Assembly: GCF_008801915.1 (NCBI RefSeq) | Contig: NZ_VZOV01000009.1 | Location: forward strand, 62,001-126,000 | Source of the DNA: Cupriavidus gilardii | GTDB taxonomy: Bacteria > Pseudomonadota > Gammaproteobacteria > Burkholderiales > Burkholderiaceae | Reading direction: 5' to 3' | Length of the DNA stretch: 64,000 bases | In this document: piece after piece, positions 36,265-45,547 of the stretch | Layout: the number at the start of each line of letters is the position of its first letter | Numbering within the stretch: position 1 is the stretch's first letter | Notes under the pieces: generated by a model | Database searches by the model: none | Seen by the model: only the letters and a program-made list of their open reading frames with translations | What the model was told of the DNA's origin: nothing | Position numbers and translations under genes: made by a program

Positions 36265-36990
36265 TCAAGCCGGCAGCCGCTGCTGGCGCGCGGCCAGGGT
36301 CTCTGCCCAGGCCTGCTCCAGTTCCACATGGCCGGCGAAGCCGCCGGCCGACTTCACCTCCGCCTGCGCCTCGATCCCATGCGCGAAACGCACCGCCGGA
36401 TCGTCCTGCAGCTTCCGATAGAGCCGGTCCAGGTTCGGATAGTCGGTCCGGTCGACCACCCCGTGATAGTCCGTCCAGCGCGCGATGCCGGCGAAGTAGG
36501 CATCGGCCACCGTGCGCCGTTCGCCCAGCAGCCACGGACGGTCGCCCAGCATCGCGTCCAACTGCGCATGCGCCTTCTTGACCTTGGTCGTGCCGAAGTC
36601 GCGCAGCACCGCCTTGGTGGTGTCGTCGCTGGCGTGCTCGTACAGGTGCCACAGCGGCACGAAGGCATTGAAGAACGTCGTGTTCAGGTAGGCCAGCATC
36701 TGGTTGAGCCGGTCGAACTCCGGCGTGCCTTGGGCAAAACCGAGCGCGCTGTCGATGCCGCGCGCGCCGATCCAGTTCAGGATCGCCATGCTTTCGGTCA
36801 CGACCGCGCCGCCATCGGTGGCCAACGCCGGCGTTTCTCCCACCGGGTTGATGCGGCGGAAGGCCTCGCTGGTCACCACCTCCGGCATCTCGATCCGGGA
36901 CAGCCGATAAGGCTGGCCCAGCCATTCCAGCGCGACGATCGAACCGAACGAGCATCCCGACGGCACACCGTAAAAAAGGATGGGGGTCAT
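36265..36990 (-). CDS. Glutathione S-transferase family protein
   Basis: 241 residues from ATG 36990 (GGAG upstream). The N-terminal thioredoxin-fold domain (FYGVPSGCSFGSIVALEWLG, then INPVGETPAL and VVTESMAILNWI) carries a Ser/Cys pair at the position that binds the glutathione thiol. An all-helical C-terminal domain follows with GERRTVADAYFAGIARW. Likely a detoxification or isomerase GST. The divergent LysR gene across a 134-bp spacer with inverted repeats is its probable regulator. Confidence 0.9.
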   Translation of the reverse strand: MTPILFYGVPSGCSFGSIVALEWLGQPYRLSRIEMPEVVTSEAFRRINPVGETPALATDGGAVVTESMAILNWIGARGIDSALGFAQGTPEFDRLNQMLAYLNTTFFNAFVPLWHLYEHASDDTTKAVLRDFGTTKVKKAHAQLDAMLGDRPWLLGERRTVADAYFAGIARWTDYHGVVDRTDYPNLDRLYRKLQDDPAVRFAHGIEAQAEVKSAGGFAGHVELEQAWAETLAARQQRLPA

Positions 36991-37047
36991 GTTGTTTCTC
37001 CAGTTGAATGACCCGGGCATCGGGTCGATGGAGAGACTATAGATTTG

Positions 37048-37102
37048 TGGACATTGAAGCGGTAGTCGGCAAAAATTCAACGCAATGTCCATACTGGTGG
37101 AC
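37048..37102. promoter_or_regulatory. Candidate LysR operators between GST and LysR genes
   Basis: TGGACATT (37048-37055) is mirrored by AATGTCCA (37084-37091), and GTCCA-TACTGG-TGGAC (37087-37102) forms a second perfect inverted repeat sharing a half-site. Three TGGAC half-sites in 55 bp fit a LysR tetramer site. Confidence 0.6.
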
Positions 37103-37124
37103 TTTAATACGCCGCTGCCGCCCC

Positions 37125-38015
37125 ATGCTGAACCTGAACGATCTCTCGCTGTTCGTCGCCGCCGTCGAGCATGGCGGCTTTGCCTCGGCCTCGCGCCAGC
37201 TCGGCATTCCGAAGTCGACGCTGAGCAAGCGCGTCGCCGAGCTCGAACAGCGGCTCGGTGCGCGGCTGATCCACCGCAGCTCGCGCAGCTTCACGCTGAC
37301 CGACGTCGGCCGCGCCTTTCACGAGCACGCCCGCGCCGCGCTGATCGAGGCCGAGGCCGCGCACGACGTGGTGCGCCAGCGCGCCGCCGAGCCGAGCGGC
37401 ACGGTCCGGCTGACCACCTCGGTACCGGTCGCGCAGCAGACGTTGGCGCCGCGCCTGCCGGAACTGGCCCTCGCCTACCCGAAGCTGCATATCCAGCTCG
37501 ATGTGTCGGACCGCTTCGTCGATGTCGCGCAGGAAGGCTACGACCTCGCGATCCGCAGCCATTTCGCGCCGCTGCCCGATTCGGAGCTGGTGCAGCGGCT
37601 GCTGTCGACCGAGCCGATCATCCTGGTCGCCTCGCCCCGCTATCTCGCCGCCGCCGCCGACCCACCGTCGACACCCGAGGCACTTGCCGGCCATGACGGG
37701 CTGCTGACGCGGCCGATGGCGACCAGCTGGCGGCTGAAGCGCGATGACCATACCCTGACCGTCACCCCGCGCCCGCGCATGACCGCCAACGAATCGACCG
37801 CGCTGCTCGCTGCGGCCACGGCCGGCCTCGGCATCGCCTGCCTGCCGCTGTCGGTGTGCCGCTCCGCGCTGCAGCGCGGCGACATCGTGCGGGTGCTGCC
37901 GGACTGGACCGCCGGCCACGTGATGACGTCGGTCGTGATGCCGCATCGGCGCGGGCAGCTGCCGGCGGTACGGGCGGTCGTTGATTTCCTGGCCAACTGC
38001 TTTGCCGAGGAATGA
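37125..38015 (+). CDS. LysR-family transcriptional regulator
   Basis: 296 residues from ATG 37125. The helix-turn-helix is in the first 65 residues (LGIPKSTLSKRVAELEQRLGARLIHRSSRSFTLTD in part). The effector-binding domain contains YDLAIRSHFAPLPDSELVQR and TAGLGIACLPLSV, as in the PA0477/DsdC-like CrgA group. Divergent to the GST gene. No strong ribosome site; the start is chosen from the conserved MLNLNDLSLFVAAVEHGGF. Confidence 0.92.
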   Translation: MLNLNDLSLFVAAVEHGGFASASRQLGIPKSTLSKRVAELEQRLGARLIHRSSRSFTLTDVGRAFHEHARAALIEAEAAHDVVRQRAAEPSGTVRLTTSVPVAQQTLAPRLPELALAYPKLHIQLDVSDRFVDVAQEGYDLAIRSHFAPLPDSELVQRLLSTEPIILVASPRYLAAAADPPSTPEALAGHDGLLTRPMATSWRLKRDDHTLTVTPRPRMTANESTALLAAATAGLGIACLPLSVCRSALQRGDIVRVLPDWTAGHVMTSVVMPHRRGQLPAVRAVVDFLANCFAEE

Positions 38016-38036
38016 ACGAACGGCGAGGCCGTCGCT

Positions 38037-38945
38037 TCAGCCCGAGACCTCGGCCTGCCGGCGCACCCACGCCACCGCCCTGCCCAGGAACGGCGACGCA
38101 TCGCCCGCCCGATAGCTCATGATCACCGGGGACACGAAGCCCGGTGCGTCGATCGGGCAATAGCGGACATCGTCCCGGTGCAGCCGCTGGACCGATGACG
38201 GCACCAGCGTGATGCCCAGCCCCGCGGCGACCAGCCCCAGCGCGGTCTGCAGCTCGTTGGCTTCCTGCACCACGCGCGGCTGCAGTCCCTGCGCCCGGAA
38301 CAGCGACAGCACGTGGTCCGCATAGCTCGGCCGCGGACGCGCCGGATAAAGGATCAGCCCGCGCCGCGCCAGGTCGGCAGGTGCCATCGGACCATCGCCA
38401 CCGCCACCTTCGCGTTCGCCCGGGGCGGCCCGTGTCGGCAGCGCCGCCACCAGCGGCTCTGCCATCACCACCTGCTGCACGATGGCCGGATCGCTCAAGG
38501 CCAGCCGGCCGAAGCCCAGATCGATGCGGCCAGACTTCAGCGCCTCGAGCTGCTGCACCGAGATCATTTCCGTCAAGCCGACCTCGACCTCGCTCTGGTC
38601 CGCGCGCAGTTCGCGGATCAGGTCCGGCAGCACGCCATAGAGCACCGACGGCACGAAGCCGATGCCGAACCAGCGCTTCTCGTTGCGGCCGATGCGCCGG
38701 GTGCCCTCGATCATCTCGTCAAGCCGCTGCGTCAGCTGCAGCGATTGCTCGAGCAGGAAGCGTCCGGCCTCGGTCAGCCGCAAGCCACGGCCGACGCGCT
38801 CGAACAGCGGCACGCCCAGTTCATCCTCGAACTGGCGGATCTGGCGCGACAGCGGCGGCTGCGCGATATGCAGCAGCGCGGCCGCGCGCGTCACGTTGAG
38901 TTCGCGCGCGACGGTCTGGAAATAGCGCAGATGGCGCAGTTCCAT
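38037..38945 (-). CDS. catR: LysR-type regulator of catechol degradation, CatR/BenM-like
   Basis: 302 residues from ATG 38945, preceded by AGGAGG. The N-terminus MELRHLRYFQTVARELNVTR and AQPPLSRQIRQFEDELGVPLFER are characteristic of the CatR/BenM/CatM/ClcR group, and the effector domain has FGIGFVPSVLYGVLPDLI, which in BenM-like proteins contributes to muconate binding. It is divergent from catB, with an ATAC-N7-GTAT site in the spacer. By family, cis,cis-muconate would be the inducer. Confidence 0.85.
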   Translation of the reverse strand: MELRHLRYFQTVARELNVTRAAALLHIAQPPLSRQIRQFEDELGVPLFERVGRGLRLTEAGRFLLEQSLQLTQRLDEMIEGTRRIGRNEKRWFGIGFVPSVLYGVLPDLIRELRADQSEVEVGLTEMISVQQLEALKSGRIDLGFGRLALSDPAIVQQVVMAEPLVAALPTRAAPGEREGGGGDGPMAPADLARRGLILYPARPRPSYADHVLSLFRAQGLQPRVVQEANELQTALGLVAAGLGITLVPSSVQRLHRDDVRYCPIDAPGFVSPVIMSYRAGDASPFLGRAVAWVRRQAEVSG

Positions 38946-38967
38946 GATGGCCTCCTTGAACCAGCAC

Positions 38968-38986
38968 CCATACCTCACAGGTATGG
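38968..38986. promoter_or_regulatory. CatR/BenM-type operator (ATAC-N7-GTAT)
   Basis: CCATACC and GGTATGG form a perfect 7+5+7 palindrome. Its inner part is ATAC (38970-38973), seven bases, GTAT (38981-38984), the known site for BenM/CatM proteins. It lies 23 bp upstream of the catR start and about 80 bp upstream of catB. Confidence 0.8.
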
Positions 38987-39066
38987 AATCAGACATCATC
39001 GGTCTTGGACAGCGCATTGGTCAAGCCGCATACTGGGCCACAAACCCTCAATCCAATCCCTCAGGT

Positions 39067-40191
39067 ATGGCAACCACCATCACATCCGTCGACGCGATCC
39101 TGGTCGACCTTCCCACCATCCGCGCGCATCAGCTGGCCATGGCCACCATGCAGCAGCAGACGCTGGTCATCGTGCGGCTGCGTGCCAGCGATGGCATCGA
39201 AGGCATCGGCGAGGCCACCACGATCGGCGGCCTGTCCTATGGCGAGGAAAGTCCAGAAGGCATCAAGCTGACCATCGATACCTATCTGGCGCCGGCACTG
39301 ATCGGCCAGGATGCCACCAATGTCCATGGCGCGATGGCGCGGCTGAACAAGGTCGCGCGCGGCAACCGCTTCGCCAAGTCGGCGCTGGAAACCGCGCTGC
39401 TCGACGCGCAGGGCAAGCGGCTCGGCGTGCCGCTCGCCACGCTGCTCGGCGGTACGGTGCGCGACGCGCTGCCGGTGCTGTGGACGCTGGCCAGCGGCGA
39501 TACCGCGCGCGACATCGAGGAGGCCGAGCGCCTGCTGGCCGAGCGCCGCCACGACACCTTCAAGCTCAAGATCGGCCGCCGCGCCGTACGCGACGACGTC
39601 GCCCATGTCGCGGCGATCAAGCGTGCGCTGGGCGACCGTGCACGCGTGACGGTCGACGTCAACCAGGCCTGGAGCGAGGCCGACGCGGCCACCGGCATCG
39701 CGATGCTGGAAGCGGCTGGCATCGACCTGATCGAGCAGCCGATCGCACGGGAGAACCGCGTCGGGCTTGCCCGGCTGGCGGCGCGCTTCGTCGTGCCGAT
39801 CATGGCCGACGAAGCGGTGACCGGGCCGGAGGACGCGATGGAACTGGCGCGCCTGGGTGCTGCCGACGTGTTCGCACTGAAGATCGCCAAGTCGGGCGGC
39901 ATCTTTGGCATGCTGCGCACCGCCGCGGTCGGCGATGCGGCCGGCATCGCGCTCTATGGCGGCACCATGCTCGAAGGCAGCGTCGGCACCATCGCCGCGG
40001 CGCACGGCTTCTGCACGCTGCCGCAACTGGCCTGGGGCACCGAGCTGTTCGGGCCGCTGCTGGTCAAGGACGACGTGGTGGTCGAACGCCCCGCCTATCG
40101 GGATTTCGCGCTGCACCTGCCCGACGGTCCGGGGCTGGGTCTGGCGCTGGACGAGGACAAGCTGGCGCATTACCGGCGCGATCGCGCATGA
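39067..40191 (+). CDS. catB: Muconate cycloisomerase
   Basis: 374 residues from ATG 39067; an ATG at 38944 overlaps the operator and is rejected. Enolase-superfamily muconate lactonizing enzyme with FKLKIGRRA (KxK catalytic motif), metal ligands in VDVNQAWSEAD, LIEQPI and MADEAVTGPEDA, then LKIAKSGGIFG. The GGLSYGEESPEGIKL region is typical of muconate/chloromuconate enzymes. It lactonises cis,cis-muconate to muconolactone in the beta-ketoadipate route. No muconolactone isomerase (catC) or catechol dioxygenase (catA) follows; a Bug receptor does. Confidence 0.92.
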   Translation: MATTITSVDAILVDLPTIRAHQLAMATMQQQTLVIVRLRASDGIEGIGEATTIGGLSYGEESPEGIKLTIDTYLAPALIGQDATNVHGAMARLNKVARGNRFAKSALETALLDAQGKRLGVPLATLLGGTVRDALPVLWTLASGDTARDIEEAERLLAERRHDTFKLKIGRRAVRDDVAHVAAIKRALGDRARVTVDVNQAWSEADAATGIAMLEAAGIDLIEQPIARENRVGLARLAARFVVPIMADEAVTGPEDAMELARLGAADVFALKIAKSGGIFGMLRTAAVGDAAGIALYGGTMLEGSVGTIAAAHGFCTLPQLAWGTELFGPLLVKDDVVVERPAYRDFALHLPDGPGLGLALDEDKLAHYRRDRA

Positions 40192-40345
40192 CACGCCCAT
40201 AACAACCACATGACGGCCACATAGCGGCCGCATCACGCCCGTGCAAGCGCCGCATCGCCGCCGCATCACGGCTGGATAACGCGATCGAGCGCGCCCAACG
40301 CGCGCCAGGCACGCCAATTTCGAACTTCACGAAGGAACGGAGACA

Positions 40346-41317
40346 ATGAAGTCGCTCACTCTCGCCACCGTGGTCCTCGGCCTTGCCGCGGCCCTCGCCA
40401 CGCCGGCCGCGCAGGCTGGTTATCCCGAACGTCCGATCCGCTGGATCGTCCCCTTCCCGGCCGCCGGTGCGATGGACAATATCGCCCGCACGCTCGGCGA
40501 AGAGATGTCGCAAACGCTGGGCCAATCAATCGTGGTGGAGAACCGCCCCGGGGCCGGCGGCAATATCGGCGCCGAGCTGGTCGCGCGCTCGCCTGCCGAC
40601 GGCTACACGATGCTGATCGTCGCCAACGGCATGGCGGTCAATCCGGCGCTGTACCGCAAGCTGAGCTACGACCCGATCAAGGATTTCGCGCCGGTATCGC
40701 TGCTGGCCGTGGTGCCGAACGTGCTGGTCGCCAACAAGGCCAAGACCAGCGCGAAGACCGTGCCGGAGGTGATCGCCAGCGCGAAGAGCCAGCCCGGCAA
40801 GTACACCTATGCGTCGGCGGGCAACGGCACCTCGATCCACCTGGCCGGCGAGCTGTTCACGTCGATGGCGGGCGTCGAGCTGCTGCACGTGCCCTACAAG
40901 GGCAGCGGGCCCGCCGTCACCGATCTGCTCGGCGGACAGGTCGATTACATGTTCGACAGCATCACGTCCGCCAAGCCGCATATCGATGCCGGCAAGCTGA
41001 CCGCCATCGCGGTCACCACCAGCAAGCGCTCCGCCGCGCTGCCCAACGTGCCGACGGTGGCCGAAGCCGGCCTGCCGGGCTACGAGCTGTCGCCATGGTT
41101 CGCCGCCTTCGTGCCGGCCGGCACGCCGCCCGCGGTGGTCGAGACGCTGAACCGGGCGATGGTCGAGGCGCTGCGCAAGCCCGCGGTGCAGAAGCGCCTG
41201 GCCGCGATCGGCGCCGAGCCGATCGGCAGCACGCCGGCCGAGCTGAAGCAGCATCTGGCGAAAGAGACCGACAAATGGGGCAAGTTGATTCGGACGCGGG
41301 GGATCCGCGCGGACTGA
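40346..41317 (+). CDS. Bug/TctC-family tripartite tricarboxylate transporter receptor
   Basis: 323 residues with a Sec signal peptide (LTLATVVLGLAAALATPAAQA, cleavage near 24). Family marks: YPERPIRWIVPFPAAGAMDNIAR, VVENRPGAGGNIGAELVARS, and the C-terminal PNVPTVAEAGLPGYELSPWF. It binds a carboxylated solute in the periplasm. The small permease subunits TctA/TctB are absent nearby, as is common for Bug genes. Its place 154 bp after catB suggests an aromatic acid or muconate-type ligand; this is inference. Confidence 0.92.
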   Translation: MKSLTLATVVLGLAAALATPAAQAGYPERPIRWIVPFPAAGAMDNIARTLGEEMSQTLGQSIVVENRPGAGGNIGAELVARSPADGYTMLIVANGMAVNPALYRKLSYDPIKDFAPVSLLAVVPNVLVANKAKTSAKTVPEVIASAKSQPGKYTYASAGNGTSIHLAGELFTSMAGVELLHVPYKGSGPAVTDLLGGQVDYMFDSITSAKPHIDAGKLTAIAVTTSKRSAALPNVPTVAEAGLPGYELSPWFAAFVPAGTPPAVVETLNRAMVEALRKPAVQKRLAAIGAEPIGSTPAELKQHLAKETDKWGKLIRTRGIRAD

Positions 41318-41339
41318 GCGAGGAGCCGCTCCGTTCGTT

Positions 41340-41367
41340 CTGCTCTCCCGCCCCAGCGAGAGAGCAG
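41340..41367 (+). terminator. Weak hairpin after Bug gene
   Basis: CTGCTCTC (41340-41347) pairs with GAGAGCAG (41360-41367) over a 12-base loop; no T run follows. It may mark the end of the catB-Bug transcript. Confidence 0.3.
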
Positions 41368-41597
41368 AACCGATTGCACGCCGTCGCGCGACGTTCGCTA
41401 CTGCCGTAAGACCGCACTGCTCACTGCCCTCTCCTCAAGTTTTTCTACCAACTGCCGTTGTCTGACATCGACCCCCGAAGCAATCGTCAGCGAACGGGCG
41501 GCAACACAAGAGCGACGAGCGAATACGCACCACGCGCGCGGGACCGCCGCGGGCGTGGCGTTGTTCGCCGCGATTCAATGTCCATCAGGTAGAAGAA

Positions 41598-43154
41598 ATG
41601 AAGAACTTGGGAATAGGTGCACGCCTTGGCATCGGCTTCGGCGTGGTATTGCTGCTGTCCACGCTGATGACCGGTCTTGGCATCCTGCGACTGCAGCAGG
41701 TCGCGGAGCGCACGCATGACATGATGCAGCAGCCGCTGGCCAAGGAACGGCTGGTCAGCGACTGGTACCGCTACATGCATACCAGCGTGCGCCGGACCAC
41801 CGCGGTGGCAAAGAGCTCCGATCCGACGCTCGGCGCGTTCTTCGCGAACGAGACCAAGCACTCGGTCAAGGCGATCGCCGATCTGCGCGACAAGATCGAG
41901 CCGCTGCTGAGCACCGACGCCGAGAAGCAGGCATTCCAGACCATCCTGCGCGTGCGCGAGCCGTACAACGCCTCGCGCGACAAGATCACCAAGCTGAAGC
42001 AGGAGGGGCTGACCGACGAAGCGAACACCGTGCTGGAGAAGGAATTCGTGCCGGCCGGCGACGCCTATCTGGGTGAAATCCAGAAGCTGCTCGACATCCA
42101 GCGCGCCAGCATCGACGCGACCGCGCGCGACATCAACGCGGTCTACCAGACCGCGCGCAACCGGCTGATCGGGCTGGGCGTGCTGGTGCTCGCCATCGGC
42201 ATCGCCTTCGCGGTCTGGCTGACGCGCGGCATCACGCGTCCGCTGCATCGTGCGGTCCATATCGCGCGGACCGTCGCCGCGGGCGACCTCAGCGCCCGCA
42301 TCGACGTCGACAGCAAGGACGAGACCGGCCAGCTGCTGCAGGCGCTGGCCGAGATGAACGGCAATCTGCTGCGCATCGTCAACGAGGTTCGCCTCGGCAC
42401 CGAAGCCATCGCCACCGGCACGAGCCAGATCTCCGTGGGCAATACCGACCTGTCGCAGCGCACCGAGGAACAGGCCGCGTCGCTGCAGGAAACCGCCTCG
42501 AGCATGGAGCAGCTGACCAGCATCGTCCGCCAGAACGCCGACAACGCCAAGCAGGCCAGCCGCCTCGCGGTCGATGCCTCGGACATCGCCGTCAAGGGCG
42601 GCACCGTGGTGGGTCAGGTGGTCGACACGATGGACGAGATCCACGGTGCCTCGAAGAAGGTCACCGACATCATCGCGGTGATCGAGAGCATCGCCTTCCA
42701 GACCAATATCCTGGCGCTGAACGCCGCGGTGGAAGCCGCACGCGCCGGCGAGCAGGGCCGCGGCTTCGCGGTGGTCGCCGGCGAAGTGCGCAGCCTCGCG
42801 CAGCGCAGCGCCACCGCCGCCAAGGAAATCAAGTCGCTGATCGACGATTCTGCCGAGCGCGTCGAGAAGGGCTCGCAGCTGGTGTCGGAAGCCGGTCAGA
42901 CCATGGAAGAGATCGTCGGCGCGGTCAAGCGCGTCACCGACATCATGGGCGAGATCAGCGCCGCGTCGGCCGAACAGAGCGCCGGCATCGAGCAGGTGAA
43001 CCAGGCTGTCACGCAGATGGACACGGTGACGCAGCAGAACGCCGCGCTGGTCGAGCAGGCCGCCGCCGCGGCCGGCTCGCTGGAAGAGCAGGCGCAACGC
43101 CTGAAGCAGGCCGTGTCGACGTTCCGCCTCGGTACGGCGCAACTGGCGGCTTGA
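41598..43154 (+). CDS. Methyl-accepting chemotaxis protein
   Basis: 518 residues. First membrane helix about 9-30, a periplasmic four-helix-bundle ligand domain to about 190, second helix [19 protein letters not shown], then HAMP (about 212-265). The signalling domain carries methylation helices ([20 protein letters not shown]) and the highly conserved tip [20 protein letters not shown] followed by [20 protein letters not shown]. No C-terminal NWETF-like CheR pentapeptide. Orphan receptor with no che genes nearby; the small ligand domain resembles Tar/Tsr-like 4HB sensors. A strong terminator follows. Confidence 0.95.
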   Translation: MKNLGIGARLGIGFGVVLLLSTLMTGLGILRLQQVAERTHDMMQQPLAKERLVSDWYRYMHTSVRRTTAVAKSSDPTLGAFFANETKHSVKAIADLRDKIEPLLSTDAEKQAFQTILRVREPYNASRDKITKLKQEGLTDEANTVLEKEFVPAGDAYLGEIQKLLDIQRASIDATARDINAVYQTARNRLIGLGVLVLAIGIAFAVWLTRGITRPLHRAVHIARTVAAGDLSARIDVDSKDETGQLLQALAEMNGNLLRIVNEVRLGTEAIATGTSQISVGNTDLSQRTEEQAASLQETASSMEQLTSIVRQNADNAKQASRLAVDASDIAVKGGTVVGQVVDTMDEIHGASKKVTDIIAVIESIAFQTNILALNAAVEAARAGEQGRGFAVVAGEVRSLAQRSATAAKEIKSLIDDSAERVEKGSQLVSEAGQTMEEIVGAVKRVTDIMGEISAASAEQSAGIEQVNQAVTQMDTVTQQNAALVEQAAAAAGSLEEQAQRLKQAVSTFRLGTAQLAA

Positions 43155-43173
43155 TTCGCCGCAACGACCGATG

Positions 43174-43201
43174 AAACGGGCCGCGAAACGCGGCCCGTTT
43201 T
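43174..43201 (+). terminator. Intrinsic terminator of chemoreceptor gene
   Basis: AAACGGGCCGCG (43174-43185) and CGCGGCCCGTTT (43189-43200) form a 12-bp perfect stem with a 3-base loop, ending in TTTT. It is 19 bp after the stop codon. Confidence 0.9.
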
Positions 43202-43402
43202 GCTTTGCTGGACTCAATAAAAGCGCCAATCCTTGTCAAAAGTACCTGCCTCACGGACATGCCATCCCGGACGCCTCGGCTACCGCACCGTGGCGCGGAT
43301 CCTGCGTGGCTGCGCGGTACAGCCCGAACATCAGGCTGCATACCGCAGCACATCTCGGCACATCCCAGCACCTGGCAATACATCCCAACCGGAGGATCTG
43401 CA

Positions 43403-43903
43403 ATGAGCATCTTTGGCGAAATCCTGAACCGGCTGCGCGGCAAGGCGCGGCCCGAGCCCTCCACGCAGGCCCAGCAGCCGCAAACCGGCACCGCGGGGCA
43501 GCCTCAGACCGGCGCCGCCGGGCAGGCACAGAACGCAGCACCGCCGGCCACGGCGCCGGTGACGGCCGGCGTCGGCGGCGGCAATACCACTGCCGGCGCA
43601 ACCGCCGGCGGTACCGCAACCGGTGCCGCGCAGGCGCCGCTGTCGGAGGTCGACGTCGAGAAGATTCTCGACGACCTCGCACAGCAGAGCGGCCAGAAGC
43701 TGAACTGGCGCACGTCGATCGTCGACACGATGAAGGCGCTGGGGCTGGACAGCAGCCTCGAGCATCGCAAGGAGCTTGCGCGCGAGCTGCAGTACAGCGG
43801 CGACATGAACGACTCGGCCGCGATGAATACGTGGCTGCACAAGCGCGTGATGCAGGAACTGGCGCGGAACGGCGGCAAGCTGCCGCCGGAATTGCGGGAC
43901 TGA
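43403..43903 (+). CDS. DUF3597 domain protein
   Basis: 166 residues from ATG 43403, preceded by GGAGGA. A short N-terminus MSIFGEILNRLRGKA, a long Gln/Ala/Gly/Thr linker (about 15-78), and a helical C-terminal domain with VDVEKILDDLAQQSGQKLNW and the MKALGLDSSLEHRKELAREL stretch, as in DUF3597. The function of this family is unknown; the C-terminal domain resembles small peptidoglycan- or LysM-associated modules. Monocistronic. Confidence 0.88.
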   Translation: MSIFGEILNRLRGKARPEPSTQAQQPQTGTAGQPQTGAAGQAQNAAPPATAPVTAGVGGGNTTAGATAGGTATGAAQAPLSEVDVEKILDDLAQQSGQKLNWRTSIVDTMKALGLDSSLEHRKELARELQYSGDMNDSAAMNTWLHKRVMQELARNGGKLPPELRD

Positions 43904-43996
43904 CGTTTCGGCTGGAAGCGAGGGAGCGCGATCCCCTCCTTCTTCTCACCTCGTCCCCCCCGCAGTCCGCGGGGACGGCGGGATACGCTGTGGGCT

Positions 43997-45475
43997 CTAC
44001 CGCCAGTTCGTCTGCGGATCGAGCGGATAAACCGGCCGCGCCACGCGCTGGAACGGAAAGCGCTCGTAGCGCGAGCTGGTCACGCCTTCGCCGTCGCACT
44101 CGACGACGGCGCGGGCGATCGGCACGAACACCGGCCGGCAGTACATCCGCGATTTCAGCAGCAGGAAGCGCGCGCGATGCGGGTCCACGCCGATATGCGT
44201 GAAGATGCCGAAGTCCCAATGCTCCTGCGGCGTTTCGACGATCACGATCTGCGCGGCGCCGATATCGAGCAGCGCGCTGCGTCCCATGCGGATGCGCTGG
44301 CCGGTATAGGTGGGGCCGCTGATCACGTATTCGCCGTCGCCGAGCGCGGCGACCTTGCCGGTCAGCGGCTTCGATTGCGGATAGAGGCCGAGCTGGGTCA
44401 GCGCGACCTTGTCGCCGACCGGCAGCGTCACCGTGGCGCCGACGCCGGCGGCAATCAGCGCCGCCACCGCCTCCGGATCGCAGACAGGCCCGACCGCGAT
44501 GCCGCTCAGGCCTTGCGCCAACGCTTCGTGCAGCACGGCCATGTTGTCGCAAGTGCCGCCGGACATGCAGTTGTCGCCGTGATCGAGCAATAGCACCGGG
44601 CCCTCGCCCGGCGCATCGGCGAGTTCGGCGGCGCGCGCAATCGACTGCGCCAGCGGCTCGCTGTCGTAGACGAAGCCGGCGCGGTCGTCCCAGATCTGCT
44701 GGGCAATGCGTTGCGCGACCGCGTCTGCGGCGGCGGCATCGCCGTCGCCGACCACGATCACGCTCAGGCAAGGCGCCGCGATATCGGCCAGGCCGAAGCC
44801 GGCCAGCACCGAGACCGCCAGCATTCCTTGCGCTTCTGCCTCCTTGGCCAGCGCCACCGCGCGCTGCATCGCGCCCTGGTCGGTGCGGCTGCACAGCGTA
44901 TGGGTCAGCAGCGGCAGGCGGCGCCAGGCCACCACGGGCCTGGTGCGGCCCGCGATATGGTCGAGCAGCAGCCGGCCCGCGTGCTCGCCGGTCTCGTACA
45001 TGTCGACGTGCGGATAGGTCTTGAAGCTGACCGCCACGTCGACGTGGTCGATCAGCTTCTGCGTGATATTGCCGTGCAGGTCCAGCGCGACCGCGATCGG
45101 CGCGTCGGGCAGCACGGCCCGCAGCCGTTCGAGCAGGTCTCCTTCGCCGTCGTCGCTGTTCTCGGCCACCATCGCGCCGTGCAGATCCAGCATCACCGCA
45201 TCGCAGCCCGGCGCGGCCGCGACGATCGCGTCGCACAGCGCGGTATAGGCTTGCGCCGCGACGCGGCCGCTGGGGTTGGCGCCGGCGATCACCGGCACGA
45301 CGATCTCGGCGCCCGCCGCTTCGGCCAGCGCGATGAACGCGCCGGCCGCGGTGCGCGTGCCGCGCGCGGCGCGATAACCGTCCTCGCCATAGCGCGGGTC
45401 GAACGACGCCAGCGGCGTGGGCACCGGCGAGAAGGTATTGGTCTCGTGATTGAGGCGGGCGATCAGGATTTTCAT
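43997..45475 (-). CDS. M81-family (MlrC/microcystinase C-like) protein
   Basis: 492 residues, full length for the family. The start MKILIARLNHETNTFSPVPT is diagnostic, with probable metal sites in DAVMLDLHGAMVAEN and LLLDHGDNCMSGGTCDNM, and a C-terminal YVISGPTYTGQRIRMGRSAL. MlrC acts on linear peptide products of microcystin breakdown, but most soil homologues have unknown substrates. Last gene of the leftward importer/hydrolase operon, 72 bp after the amidohydrolase. No ribosome site of note. Confidence 0.88.
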   Translation of the reverse strand: MKILIARLNHETNTFSPVPTPLASFDPRYGEDGYRAARGTRTAAGAFIALAEAAGAEIVVPVIAGANPSGRVAAQAYTALCDAIVAAAPGCDAVMLDLHGAMVAENSDDGEGDLLERLRAVLPDAPIAVALDLHGNITQKLIDHVDVAVSFKTYPHVDMYETGEHAGRLLLDHIAGRTRPVVAWRRLPLLTHTLCSRTDQGAMQRAVALAKEAEAQGMLAVSVLAGFGLADIAAPCLSVIVVGDGDAAAADAVAQRIAQQIWDDRAGFVYDSEPLAQSIARAAELADAPGEGPVLLLDHGDNCMSGGTCDNMAVLHEALAQGLSGIAVGPVCDPEAVAALIAAGVGATVTLPVGDKVALTQLGLYPQSKPLTGKVAALGDGEYVISGPTYTGQRIRMGRSALLDIGAAQIVIVETPQEHWDFGIFTHIGVDPHRARFLLLKSRMYCRPVFVPIARAVVECDGEGVTSSRYERFPFQRVARPVYPLDPQTNWR

Positions 45476-45547
45476 CGCGTGGGGTCCGGTCGATGCGGTG
45501 TAGGTCGGAGGCCGATGTCGGGCAGCGGAGGCAGCGGGGCAGCGCCC

